A stretch of 64,000 nt of DNA. It comes from Paludibacteraceae bacterium. GTDB lineage: Bacteria > Bacteroidota > Bacteroidia > Bacteroidales > Paludibacteraceae. Location of the stretch: assembly GCA_028694915.1 (NCBI GenBank), contig JAQVJY010000001.1, positions 248,001 through 312,000 on the forward strand. Direction: 5' to 3'. Within the stretch, counting starts at the first letter, position 1; each line of letters begins with the position of its first letter. The notes under the pieces are model-generated. The model was not told the DNA's origin and made no database searches. It saw only the letters and a list, made by a program, of their open reading frames with translations. Positions 1-7,692 of the stretch are shown one piece after another. Both the position numbers and the translations under genes were made by a program.

Positions 1-535
1 GTTACCCACTTGTGCTTTAAAAGGCATTTACCAAGCTAAAAATTGTCGTACGGTGTTGGTGGCATTGGCACAATTGCGCCAACAAGGATTTCACATAACC
101 GATGCAACCATTGAACAAGGATTTTTGGAAGTGGTGGAGCGCACCGGTTTGCAAGGACGTTGGCAAGTGTTGGGTACAAAACCAACCATTGTTTGCGATA
201 CGGGACATAACGAAGGCGGTATTCGTTTGGTGGTAGAACAGCTCGCGCAACAGTCGTTTGAGCGTTTACACATCGTTTTTGGCATGGTAAGCGACAAAAA
301 AATAGATCACGTATTGGCACTTTTGCCTAAAAATGCCGTTTATTATTTCACCAAAGCACACATTCCACGCGCGTTGGACGAAAAAATGCTGCAAGCTCAA
401 GCGGCTACGTTTGGATTGACTGGTACGAGTTGCGCCTCTGTAAATGAAGCGTTAGAAGCGGCTAAAAACAACGCTTCTGAACGTGATTTTATCTTTGTAG
501 GTGGCAGTAATTTTGTGGTAGCTGAAATTATTTAA
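1..535 (+). CDS. folC: Folylpolyglutamate synthase / dihydrofolate synthase, C-terminal part (5' end outside window)
   Basis: The open frame is already running at base 2 and ends with TAA at 533-535, so only the C-terminal ~177 residues are present. FolC adds glutamate to folates and, in many bacteria, also makes dihydrofolate from dihydropteroate in the cytoplasm. The visible stretch has the typical C-terminal Mur-ligase-like domain: GRWQVLGTKPTIVCDTGHNE closely matches the FolC signature in which the Asp/His pair begins the third domain, followed by HIVFGMVSDKK and a PRALDE loop. folB, another folate gene, lies about 0.5 kb downstream on the other strand. Because the gene is cut by the window edge, its start and ATP site cannot be checked. 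Confidence 0.9.
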   Translation, partial: LPTCALKGIYQAKNCRTVLVALAQLRQQGFHITDATIEQGFLEVVERTGLQGRWQVLGTKPTIVCDTGHNEGGIRLVVEQLAQQSFERLHIVFGMVSDKKIDHVLALLPKNAVYYFTKAHIPRALDEKMLQAQAATFGLTGTSCASVNEALEAAKNNASERDFIFVGGSNFVVAEII

Positions 536-553
536 AAAAAAACGAAAAAGGGT

Positions 554-584
554 TTTGCGTATATTAAATTTTATATTACCTTTG
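554..584 (+). promoter_or_regulatory. Promoter of the tRNA-Val pair
   Basis: A Bacteroidota-type promoter: TTTG at 554-557, 19 bases, then TACCTTTG at 577-584. The first tRNA-Val begins 27 bases downstream. Both elements and the spacing fit the known sigma-ABfr consensus. Confidence 0.75.
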
Positions 585-610
585 CACCACTTTTGTGAAA
601 GTAATAGTTC

Positions 611-685
611 GGGCGTTTAGCTCAGCTGGTTCAGAGCATCTGCCTTACAAGCAGAGGGTCGGCGGTTCGAATCCGTCAACGCCCA
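611..685 (+). tRNA. tRNA-Val (anticodon TAC), copy 1
   Basis: A full cloverleaf can be drawn: the 7-bp acceptor stem GGGCGTT pairs with AACGCCC, the anticodon stem-loop is TCTGC-CTTACAA-GCAGA with anticodon TAC, and the T-arm has GGTTCGAATCC. The discriminator is A and CCA is not encoded. It is identical over 75 bases to the second copy 47 bases downstream and probably shares its transcript. Confidence 0.97.
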
Positions 686-732
686 CTTCCGAAAGGAATT
701 TTACTGAACTATTTTTGAACAAAAGACTTATC

Positions 733-807
733 GGGCGTTTAGCTCAGCTGGTTCAGAGCATCTGCCTTACAAGCAGAGGGTCGGCGGTTCGAATCCGTCA
801 ACGCCCA
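733..807 (+). tRNA. tRNA-Val (anticodon TAC), copy 2
   Basis: Identical in all 75 bases to the copy at 611-685, with the same TAC anticodon, acceptor stem and T-arm. It is followed directly by a hairpin terminator, so the two genes form one small tRNA operon. Confidence 0.97.
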
Positions 808-810
808 CAA

Positions 811-840
811 AAAAAGGTCGCTTATTAAGCGGCCTTTTTT
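811..840 (+). terminator. Terminator of the tRNA-Val operon
   Basis: Hairpin of AAGGTCGCTT and AAGCGGCCTT (one G-T pair) around a 3-base loop, ending in a run of T. Confidence 0.8.
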
Positions 841-854
841 ATTATTAAATCAAA

Positions 855-897
855 TACAGTGTCATTTACAGTGTCAAATTCTGATTTTACAGTGTCA
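855..897. repeat. Three copies of TACAGTGTCA
   Basis: The 10-mer TACAGTGTCA occurs at 855-864, 867-876 and 888-897, between the tRNA-Val terminator and folB. The minus strand can be read through the repeats as part of a frame of about 41 codons without an ATG, ending at 825, in which each repeat reads Asp-Thr-Val. It could be a decayed gene end or a cluster of binding sites; neither is proven. Confidence 0.6.
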
Positions 898-1008
898 TGA
901 TTTGTACTTGCGCCAAAGAGGGGTTTTTTACAATTAAGCACAATTGTTTTATTTTCTTCTCAAATATACACTATTTGTTAATACAAAATGAAAAACGGGG
1001 TATTTTTT

Positions 1009-1359
1009 TTATCCAATTTTTACCGAAGCGCTTTTTACTTTGCCACCTAGTGGTGGGTTGAGTTTGGTTACGGTTACGGTGGCGTGCGTTACGGTAGGGA
1101 AGTGCGTGGTGAGTGCTTCACGTAGGCGGTATGCCACGTGTTCGAGTAGTTTGGAAGGCGTTTCCATTTCGTGGCGCACCGCGTTGTACACCAACTCGTA
1201 ATTGAGTGTGTCGGTGAGTTCGTCGGAAGTTTCGGCAGCACTAAAGTCCACATCGAGTGTTACGCTTACCAAAAAGGTGGTGCCAATTTGCCGTTCTTCA
1301 GTGTAATAGCCGTGGTAGGCGTAGAACTCCATCTCGTCGAGTGTGATTTGTGTTTTCAT
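1009..1359 (-). CDS. folB: Dihydroneopterin aldolase
   Basis: A 116-residue protein of the usual FolB length. The enzyme cleaves 7,8-dihydroneopterin to 6-hydroxymethyl-dihydropterin and glycolaldehyde in folate synthesis. Family motifs are in order: MEFYAYHGYYTEER near the N-terminus with Glu22, TLNYE with the pterin-site Tyr54, LLEHVA with Glu73, and KLNPPLGG with the probable catalytic Lys99. The upstream minus-strand gene is trigger factor; a strong terminator lies between them, so folB may depend on readthrough or on a promoter I cannot recognise in the short gap. folC, a later step of the same pathway, lies nearby on the opposite strand. Confidence 0.93.
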   Translation of the reverse strand: MKTQITLDEMEFYAYHGYYTEERQIGTTFLVSVTLDVDFSAAETSDELTDTLNYELVYNAVRHEMETPSKLLEHVAYRLREALTTHFPTVTHATVTVTKLNPPLGGKVKSASVKIG

Positions 1360-1390
1360 CGTTTAGCAGTTTTTGGCTGTGATTGTTCAT

Positions 1391-1430
1391 TAAAAAAGCA
1401 CAAACTCCTTGGGCGGAATTTGTGCTTTTG
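1391..1430 (-). terminator. Terminator downstream of tig
   Basis: An 11-bp perfect stem (AAAAGCACAAA at 1394-1404 with TTTGTGCTTTT at 1419-1429) and, read on the minus strand, a following T-run. It sits between the end of tig and the start of folB. Confidence 0.8.
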
Positions 1431-1452
1431 GTAGTATTTCAATTCCGTAGAA

Positions 1453-2805
1453 TTATTCAAACATTTTGTTGAAGTCTTCGTATGAAATTGCTTTTTTGTC
1501 GAGTTTAACGCTCGCTTTTACAACTTCTAATACTTTTTCTTCTAACACTTTTTCGACCATGTTTTTGATGGTTTCTTCTTTCTTCAACATGTCTTGTGCG
1601 TAGTTAGCCAAAATATCTTCTGGTACATTCAACATGCCATATTGAGCAAATTGAATTTTAGCCATTTTGCGAGCAAATGCTTCGATATCTTCTTTTTCTA
1701 CTTTGCAAGCGTTAGCTTTAGCTAGTTGGTTTTTGATAAGGTACCATTTCAAATCGTTCAACATTAAGTCGAACTCTTTTTCTACGGTTTCAGCAGTCAA
1801 ATTTTCGTTAGCAGCTAATACCCAACGTTTCAAAAATGCTTCAGGGAACACTACTTTGTCAAGTTTTTTCACCAAAACTTCTTTGGCATCGATTCCGAAT
1901 TTGTAATCGCTATCTGAAACGTACGATTCTTTTACGCCTTCTTCGATAAGTGCGCGGAATTCTTTTTCGTCTTTTACTTTGCCTTCGCCGAATACTTTGT
2001 CGAACAACGATTGATCAACTGGTGATTCGTTATAACGTGTAATTTGTTGAATTTCAAATGAGAAATCGGCTGTAACATCTTTCACAGCGTCTTTCGAAAT
2101 TTTTAAGAATGAAGCGAGGTCAGCTTCGTTTTCCATCGCTTTTTGTGGGTTGAAGGTAATCACATCACCTTTTTTAGCACCTACAAATGCTTTCTTTTGT
2201 TTCGCATCTTTTATATGTACTGGCGACAAAACAGCGTCAGCTACTTTGATGCCAGCTTCGTTTACTTTTTTGTCGGCGTTCAATTCCAACAATTGACCTT
2301 TGATTACGTCGTTTTCAGCTACTTCGTCGGTTTGTTCGTATGAACCAAAACGGCTTGTGTACGATTTGATTTGGTTATTTACCATCTCTTCGTTCACAGT
2401 GATGTCGTAATAAACAACTTTATCTTTAGATGTGAGGTTGATATCCAATTCTGGAGCGATAGCTAAATCGAATACGAATTCGAAATCTTCTTCTGAATCG
2501 AAATTAACCGGTTTTTGTTCGGTTTCGTTTGGAAGAGGTTCGCCAAGAATGTTCAAATTGTTTTCTTTGATATGGTTGTAAAGTGTATCTGAAATGAGTT
2601 GGTTAACTTCTTCAGCCAAAACTCCTTTACCATACATTTTTTTAACCAAACCCATAGGAGTCATGCCTGGACGGAAACCTGGTATATTAGCTTTTTTGCG
2701 ATACTCTTTAAGTTTCTTTTCTACTTTTTCTGCGTAATCAGCTTTCGAAATGGTGATGGTTACCATCGCATTTACGGCGTCAATGTTTTTTAATACAACG
2801 TTCAT
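1453..2805 (-). CDS. tig: Trigger factor, ribosome-bound chaperone / prolyl isomerase
   Basis: A 450-residue protein of trigger factor length. Trigger factor docks at the ribosome exit tunnel and shields nascent chains. The N-terminal ribosome-binding domain is visible: after VEKKLKEYRKKANIPGFRPG comes a variant of the signature loop (GFRPG then MTPMGLVKKMYG). The central PPIase-like part (about residues 150-250) is divergent, with an atypical aspartate- and lysine-rich stretch, as in other Bacteroidota homologues. The C-terminal two thirds are charged and helical, fitting the chaperone arms. A TATCTTTG promoter (minus strand) lies 57 bases upstream and a terminator follows the stop. The call rests on the N-terminal motif and overall layout. 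Confidence 0.9.
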   Translation of the reverse strand: MNVVLKNIDAVNAMVTITISKADYAEKVEKKLKEYRKKANIPGFRPGMTPMGLVKKMYGKGVLAEEVNQLISDTLYNHIKENNLNILGEPLPNETEQKPVNFDSEEDFEFVFDLAIAPELDINLTSKDKVVYYDITVNEEMVNNQIKSYTSRFGSYEQTDEVAENDVIKGQLLELNADKKVNEAGIKVADAVLSPVHIKDAKQKKAFVGAKKGDVITFNPQKAMENEADLASFLKISKDAVKDVTADFSFEIQQITRYNESPVDQSLFDKVFGEGKVKDEKEFRALIEEGVKESYVSDSDYKFGIDAKEVLVKKLDKVVFPEAFLKRWVLAANENLTAETVEKEFDLMLNDLKWYLIKNQLAKANACKVEKEDIEAFARKMAKIQFAQYGMLNVPEDILANYAQDMLKKEETIKNMVEKVLEEKVLEVVKASVKLDKKAISYEDFNKMFE

Positions 2806-2861
2806 AACTAATTGTTTATAATTATTTTTTCAGATTAATATTCCATATCAAATTAGGCGTG

Positions 2862-2869
2862 CAAAGATA
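2862..2869 (-). promoter_or_regulatory. -7 promoter element of tig
   Basis: Minus-strand TATCTTTG, 57 bases before the tig start codon; an exact match to the Bacteroidota TAnnTTTG element. Confidence 0.65.
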
Positions 2870-2960
2870 CGCTTTTTTTTTGATTTTGACTATATTTAAT
2901 TGTAAATTATGAGGTAAAAAATCTTTGGCTTTAAGATGGTGTAACTTCGACCTTTTTTCT

Positions 2961-2968
2961 TATCTTTG
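2961..2968 (+). promoter_or_regulatory. -7 promoter element of the rluB-manA-pgm run
   Basis: TATCTTTG ends 29 bases before the ATG at 2998. The close spacing supports that ATG, and hence translation of the repeat-rich N-terminus. Confidence 0.65.
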
Positions 2969-2997
2969 CAAAATATTTAAAAAGATTAGAATTTACA

Positions 2998-4551
2998 ATG
3001 AGAAATGAAAATGAAAGAAGGCCTCGCGTCCACATTAGTAGACCCGGAAGTGCCAGCCGTGATGGTGTAAACAACAATTCAGAACGTGTTAATGGTGGTG
3101 AACGTTTTTCGGGAGAAAATAGTCGTCCACGTCCACGTTTTAACAGTGAAGAACGAGATGGGAATCGTCGTTCTAGTTCAGAACAACGTCCTGAACGTCG
3201 TACTTATGGAACAGAACGTAGTGGTTATGGCGATCGTCGTCCTAACGCCTATGGCTCAGAGCGCTCCGATCGTCCACGTTTCGGTGGCGATGGTCAACGC
3301 CCTTCGTATAATCGTTCATCGAATGATGGCGAACGCCCACGTTTTGGTGGTTCTTCATCTGATAGACCTCGCTTTGGTGGCGACGGTGAACGTCGTTCAA
3401 GCAATGCAGGTTCCGACCGTCCACGCTTTGGCGGTGATGGTCAACGCTCTTCATATAATCGTCCATCAGGTGATGGCGAACGTCCACGTTTCGGTGGCGA
3501 TCGCTCTGGCGGTCGTAGTTATAATTCCGATCGTCCTCGTTTTGGTGGTTCTTCATCTGATAAACCACGTTTTGGTGGCGACAGTGAACGTCCTGCTTAC
3601 AATCGTTCATCAAGCGATGGCGAACGTCCACGCTTTGGTGGTGATCGTTCACAAGACAGTCGTTCAGGTGGATATCGCCCAAGTTTTGGTGGCGACCGTT
3701 CTGGTGGTCGTAGTTTTGGTGACAAAAACACCGGTTTTCGTAAACCTTACGTAAAACGCGATGGCGATTATGATCCAAACGCTAAGTACAGCCAAAAAAA
3801 ACAAATCGAATATAAAAAACAGTTTGTAGATTATTCGCAACCCATGCGTTTGAATAAATTCTTGGCTAACGCTGGACTTTGTTCACGTCGCGAAGCGGAT
3901 GAATTTATCCAAGCTGGCGTGGTTACTGTGAATGGGCAACCCATAACAGAACTTGGTGCTAAAATTATTCCTGCAACTGATAAAGTGTTATTTCACGACC
4001 AATTGGTACGTAGCGAAAAACGCGTTTATATTTTGCTCAATAAGCCAAAAGATTGTGTAACTACAGCCGATGATCCACAAGCGCGTTTAACGGTGCTTGA
4101 TTTGGTGAAAAATGCTTGTAGCGAACGTGTTTATCCGGTTGGTCGTCTCGACCGTCACACAACTGGCGTGTTGCTTATTACCAACGATGGCGATTTGACG
4201 TCGAAAATGACGCATCCAAAATACAATCAAAAGAAAATCTACCAGGCGGTACTCGACCATGAAGTTACGCCCGAAGATATGGATAAATTGCGTAACGGTT
4301 TTGAATTGGAAGATGGCGAAATTCATGTGGATGAAATTAACTATGTCGATGAAGACGACCACAAAGAAGTGGGTGTAGAAATTCACTCAGGTCGTAACCG
4401 CATTGTGCGCCGTATGTTTGACCACTTGGGCTACAAAGTAGTACGTTTGGATCGTGTCTATTTTGCCGGATTAACCAAGAAAAATTTACCTCGTGGTAAA
4501 TGGCGTCATTTGTCGGAAATGGAAGTTAATATGCTTAAAATGAGTAATTAA
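2998..4551 (+). CDS. RsuA/RluB-family pseudouridine synthase with a ~280-residue RGG-like tail
   Basis: A 517-residue protein with two parts. Residues 1 to about 280 are low complexity, rich in Arg, Gly, Ser and Asp, with eight PRFGG motifs and one PSFGG, and look intrinsically disordered and RNA-binding. From Met283 it is a normal pseudouridine synthase: an S4 RNA-binding domain (MRLNKFLANAGLCSRREAD), then the catalytic domain with PVGRLDRHTTGVLLITNDG, where Asp385 is the expected catalytic aspartate, and the late GRNRIVRRMFDHLGY motif. It should convert a uridine of 23S (RluB-like) or 16S rRNA; which site cannot be read from sequence. The promoter just upstream of codon 1 argues that the tail is translated. 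manA follows after 17 bases. Confidence 0.9.
   Translation: MRNENERRPRVHISRPGSASRDGVNNNSERVNGGERFSGENSRPRPRFNSEERDGNRRSSSEQRPERRTYGTERSGYGDRRPNAYGSERSDRPRFGGDGQRPSYNRSSNDGERPRFGGSSSDRPRFGGDGERRSSNAGSDRPRFGGDGQRSSYNRPSGDGERPRFGGDRSGGRSYNSDRPRFGGSSSDKPRFGGDSERPAYNRSSSDGERPRFGGDRSQDSRSGGYRPSFGGDRSGGRSFGDKNTGFRKPYVKRDGDYDPNAKYSQKKQIEYKKQFVDYSQPMRLNKFLANAGLCSRREADEFIQAGVVTVNGQPITELGAKIIPATDKVLFHDQLVRSEKRVYILLNKPKDCVTTADDPQARLTVLDLVKNACSERVYPVGRLDRHTTGVLLITNDGDLTSKMTHPKYNQKKIYQAVLDHEVTPEDMDKLRNGFELEDGEIHVDEINYVDEDDHKEVGVEIHSGRNRIVRRMFDHLGYKVVRLDRVYFAGLTKKNLPRGKWRHLSEMEVNMLKMSN
3265..3720 (+). repeat. Degenerate in-frame repeats coding for RPRFGGD units
   Basis: Roughly 450 bases of imperfect, in-frame repeats of CGTCCACGTTTTGGTGG-like units inside the pseudouridine synthase gene. 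They also create long spurious open frames on both strands. Copy number could vary between strains by slippage. Confidence 0.8.
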
Positions 4552-4568
4552 GTCAATTAATTAAGGTC

Positions 4569-5549
4569 ATGTTGTATCCGCTTAAATTTAAACCGATTCA
4601 TAAAACAAAACTTTGGGGTGGCTCAAAGCTCTCTCGCTATTACCGTCACGATGCTGGTGAACTCACTCAAGTGGGTGAAACTTGGGATGTGTCGGGCGTA
4701 GAAGGTTCTGAATCGGAAGTCGAAAATGGCTTTTTGGCGGGTAATACATTGAATGAGTTAGTTGAAGTATATATGGGCGATTTGGTCGGCGATGCGGTTT
4801 ATAGCCGCTTCGGCGACCAATTTCCGTTATTAGTCAAGTTGATTGACTCTGCTCAACATTTATCGATTCAGGTACATCCTAACGATGAAATAGCGGCAGA
4901 ACGTCATAATATGTCTGGAAAGACTGAGATGTGGTATGTGCTCGATGCAGAACCTGGAGCTTTTTTAGTGGCTGGTTTTTGCTGTCCAATGGATAAAACG
5001 ACTTATCTACAGTTGGTAGCCGAAAATCGTTTGGAAGAGGTATTACAAAAACATCCAGTGTCTAAAGGCGATCTGTTTTTTATTCCTGCTGGTTGCGTGC
5101 ATTCTATCGGAGCTGGTTGTGTGCTTTTAGAAATACAACAAACATCCGATTTGACCTATCGTATTTATGATTATAATCGGTTGGATTCGGATGGTCAGTT
5201 ACGCGAATTGCATACCGATTTAGCCATTGATGCTATCGATTTTGAACATTGGCAAAATAATAAAATAGTACCAGCCGATGTTCACAACGACGTGGTAAAA
5301 GTAGTGGAGTGTGATTACTTTGTGTCCAACATCATTAAGGTGGATAAACCACAAGAGTATGATTTGGCACCGATCGATTCATTTGTATTACTTACTGTGC
5401 TCGAAGGGCATGTGAAGTGTGAGTTCGACGATGATTACATCACTTTAGTGGATGGTGAAACGATGTTGATTCCTGCCGAAATGACTAGTCTTTTGCTGAT
5501 TCCAACAGGCGAAGTAAAACTGTTGGAAGTGTACGTGAAATCGGAATAA
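4569..5549 (+). CDS. manA: Mannose-6-phosphate isomerase, short type I
   Basis: A 326-residue cupin enzyme interconverting mannose 6-phosphate and fructose 6-phosphate, feeding GDP-mannose and other nucleotide-sugar synthesis. The zinc ligands are visible: SIQVHPND with Gln101 and His103, KTEMWYV with Glu120, and PAGCVHSIGAG with His178, followed by the QQTSDLTYRIYDYNR stretch typical of the family. The length matches the short Bacillus/Bacteroidota form rather than the ~390-residue E. coli form. It lies 17 bases after the pseudouridine synthase and 42 bases before a phosphohexomutase; ManA and the mutase act in adjacent steps, so a sugar-phosphate transcription unit is likely. Confidence 0.93.
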   Translation: MLYPLKFKPIHKTKLWGGSKLSRYYRHDAGELTQVGETWDVSGVEGSESEVENGFLAGNTLNELVEVYMGDLVGDAVYSRFGDQFPLLVKLIDSAQHLSIQVHPNDEIAAERHNMSGKTEMWYVLDAEPGAFLVAGFCCPMDKTTYLQLVAENRLEEVLQKHPVSKGDLFFIPAGCVHSIGAGCVLLEIQQTSDLTYRIYDYNRLDSDGQLRELHTDLAIDAIDFEHWQNNKIVPADVHNDVVKVVECDYFVSNIIKVDKPQEYDLAPIDSFVLLTVLEGHVKCEFDDDYITLVDGETMLIPAEMTSLLLIPTGEVKLLEVYVKSE

Positions 5550-5591
5550 ACTGAGCTTATAACTATTAAAATTTATAATAATATTTTTACT

Positions 5592-7337
5592 ATGGAAAAC
5601 AAAGAATTATTGCAACAGGTGATGTCCAAAGCCCAAGCATGGCTCGATGGCAATTACAATGAAGAAACAAAAGCTGAAATTCGTCGTATGATGGATGCAG
5701 CTGATAAAACAGAATTGATTGAAAGTTTTTATAAAGACCTAGAATTTGGTACCGGTGGTTTGCGCGGTATTATGGGTTCAGGTTCTAATCGTATGAATAT
5801 TTATACCGTTGGAGCAGCCACACAAGGTTTGAGCAATTACTTGAAACGTGAATTTGCCAATTTACCTCAAATCAGTGTTGCTATTGGCCACGATTGTCGT
5901 AATAATAGCCGTTTATTTGCAGAAATTTCAGCGGATATTTTTTCAGCTAATGGCATTAAAGTGTACTTGTTCGAATCATTACGTCCAACGCCAGAATTGT
6001 CGTTCACCATTCGTCATTTAGGTTGCCAAAGTGGTATTATTTTGACTGCTAGCCACAATCCTAAAGAATATAACGGTTACAAAGCGTATTGGAACGATGG
6101 CGCGCAAATTATTGCGCCACACGATGTGAATATTATCTCGGAAGTAGAGCGTGTAACCGTGGACGATATTAAATTCAATGGAAATAAAGCGTTAATTCAA
6201 ATTATTGGCGAAGACATTGATAAAATCTATTTGGATAAAGTAAAAACTATCTTATTGTCGCCAGAATCAATTAAACGTCATAACGATTTAAAAATCGTTT
6301 ATACACCAATTCATGGTACAGGTATCAAATTGATTCCACGTTGTTTACAAGAAATTGGCTTTACAAATGTATCGTTGGTAGAGGAACAAACTGTTATTAG
6401 TGGTAATTTCCCAACCGTAGCTTCTCCAAATCCCGAAGAACCAGCTGCTTTGGATATGGCCATTCAAAAAGCGAAAGCTATTGATGCTGATATCGTGATG
6501 GCTTCTGACCCTGATGCCGACCGTATGGGTATCGCTGTGAAAAACGATAAAGGCGAATGGATGCTGGTAAACGGTAACCAAACCGACTTGATGTTTACGT
6601 ACTATATCATTCGTCGTCGTAAAGAACTTGGCTTGCTTAAAGGCAACGAATTTATGGTTAAAACCATTGTAACCTCTGAATTGGTTAAAACTATTTGCGA
6701 TAAGAATAATGTAGAATTATTTGATTGTTATACAGGTTTTAAATGGATTGCAGCTGTGGTGCGCGACATGGAAGGCAAAAAACAATACATCGGCGGTGGC
6801 GAAGAGAGCTACGGTTACATGCCAGCTGAATTCGTTCGCGATAAAGATGCTGTAGCTTGTTGTGCGTTGATGGCCGAAATGACTGCTTGGGCTAAAGATC
6901 ATGGCAAAACTATTTTCGAAATGCTTCAAGATATCTATTTGGAATATGGTTATAGCAAAGAAAAAGGTATTTCAGTAGTGCGTTTAGGTAAAACTGGTGC
7001 CGAAGAAATCGTCGCTATGATGAAAAACTTCCGTCAAAATCCTCCAAAAGAAATCGCTGGATCGGCTGTAAAAGTTATCAAAGATTATCAATCGCAAGAA
7101 ATGATAGACGTGGCTACAGGTAAAGTGACCAAAATGAATTTCCCAGCTTTATCAAATGTATTGCAGTACTTTACAGAAGATGGAACCAAAGTTTCGGTAC
7201 GTCCTTCGGGAACTGAACCTAAAATTAAGTTCTACATCGAAGTACAAGCTCCATTGGCAAATCGTGCCGATTACAATGCAGTAGAAGCAAAAGCTAATAC
7301 AAAAATTGAGGCTGTACGTGCTTCATTAGGCGTGTAA
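5592..7337 (+). CDS. Phosphoglucomutase / phosphomannomutase family protein
   Basis: A 581-residue alpha-D-phosphohexomutase of the long PGM2-like class, which moves phosphate between C1 and C6 of glucose or mannose. All four family signatures are present: the active-site serine loop TASHNPKEYNGYK with Ser154 as phosphoserine, the metal loop DPDADRMG (Asp306, 308, 310), the sugar-binding GGEESYGY loop and the phosphate-binding RPSGTEPKIK near the C-terminus. The 5' neighbour manA makes a mannose 6-phosphate substrate plausible, but the sequence does not separate glucose from mannose preference. A terminator follows. Confidence 0.93.
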   Translation: MENKELLQQVMSKAQAWLDGNYNEETKAEIRRMMDAADKTELIESFYKDLEFGTGGLRGIMGSGSNRMNIYTVGAATQGLSNYLKREFANLPQISVAIGHDCRNNSRLFAEISADIFSANGIKVYLFESLRPTPELSFTIRHLGCQSGIILTASHNPKEYNGYKAYWNDGAQIIAPHDVNIISEVERVTVDDIKFNGNKALIQIIGEDIDKIYLDKVKTILLSPESIKRHNDLKIVYTPIHGTGIKLIPRCLQEIGFTNVSLVEEQTVISGNFPTVASPNPEEPAALDMAIQKAKAIDADIVMASDPDADRMGIAVKNDKGEWMLVNGNQTDLMFTYYIIRRRKELGLLKGNEFMVKTIVTSELVKTICDKNNVELFDCYTGFKWIAAVVRDMEGKKQYIGGGEESYGYMPAEFVRDKDAVACCALMAEMTAWAKDHGKTIFEMLQDIYLEYGYSKEKGISVVRLGKTGAEEIVAMMKNFRQNPPKEIAGSAVKVIKDYQSQEMIDVATGKVTKMNFPALSNVLQYFTEDGTKVSVRPSGTEPKIKFYIEVQAPLANRADYNAVEAKANTKIEAVRASLGV

Positions 7338-7355
7338 TTACACTGTTTTATATTG

Positions 7356-7388
7356 AAAATCCGATTGTTAATGCAATCGGATTTTTTT
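7356..7388 (+). terminator. Terminator after the phosphohexomutase gene
   Basis: Stem AAATCCGATTG / CAATCGGATTT with a 6-base loop, followed by a T-run; it closes the rluB-manA-mutase transcription unit. Confidence 0.85.
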
Positions 7389-7409
7389 ATGCCTACTAGC
7401 TTTGTTGAA

Positions 7410-7441
7410 TTTGGAAATTTGTGAGAAAAGTAGTATCTTTG
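7410..7441 (+). promoter_or_regulatory. Promoter of the candidate 6S RNA
   Basis: A well-matched Bacteroidota promoter with no coding region behind it: TTTG at 7410-7413, 20 bases, TATCTTTG at 7434-7441. Transcription should begin near 7447-7450. Confidence 0.7.
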
Positions 7442-7447
7442 ACCCAG

Positions 7448-7633
7448 AAAAACATGGTCGCACTGTGCTGAGATTGGAAAATTCTACAAACAATTTTTAA
7501 AAGAGGTAAGTTGGTTTTTTATGGCGGGCTGCGCCTTCGGGTATGATTTATCACGGCAGATTACAACGAAAATTGACTCCTTAAATCCTATTTTATTAGG
7601 AATTTTTCTCAACAAATGACAGTGCGACTTTTT
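7448..7633 (+). ncRNA. ssrS: Candidate 6S RNA (RNA polymerase-binding regulatory RNA)
   Basis: About 185 non-coding bases between a strong promoter and a T-run. The two ends pair over a long interrupted helix: GTCGCACTGT (7457-7466) with ACAGTGCGAC (7619-7628), then TGAGA (7469-7473) with TCTCA (7607-7611), then GAAAATTC with GAATTTTT (from 7600). Further in, CAATTTT pairs with AAAATTG, leaving a large internal bubble and a GC-richer apex around GGCGGGCTGCGCC. Length, closing stem and central bubble fit 6S RNA, which mimics an open promoter and sequesters RNA polymerase in stationary phase. The T5 run at 7629-7633 could end the RNA. No covariance search was possible, so the RNA gene is better supported than its identity. 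Confidence 0.6.
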
Positions 7634-7637
7634 ATAC

Positions 7638-7675
7638 AAAAAGGAGCGATAATGAATTCATTATCGCTCCTTTTT
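7638..7675. terminator. Bidirectional terminator between candidate 6S RNA and pepD
   Basis: A perfect 19-bp inverted repeat (7638-7656 with 7657-7675) with A- and T-runs at the two ends, serving the plus-strand RNA gene and the minus-strand pepD. Confidence 0.9.
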
Positions 7676-7692
7676 TACATTATGCTATTTAG

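Noticed and set aside
595..828. 77-codon open frame over the two tRNA-Val genes
   Set aside because: It is a translation of tRNA sequence; the repeated peptide reflects the duplicated tRNA.
3086..3778. Long Val/His-rich frames on both strands across the pseudouridine synthase gene
   Set aside because: Shadows of the in-frame DNA repeats; composition is unlike any neighbour, and the main frame carries known motifs.
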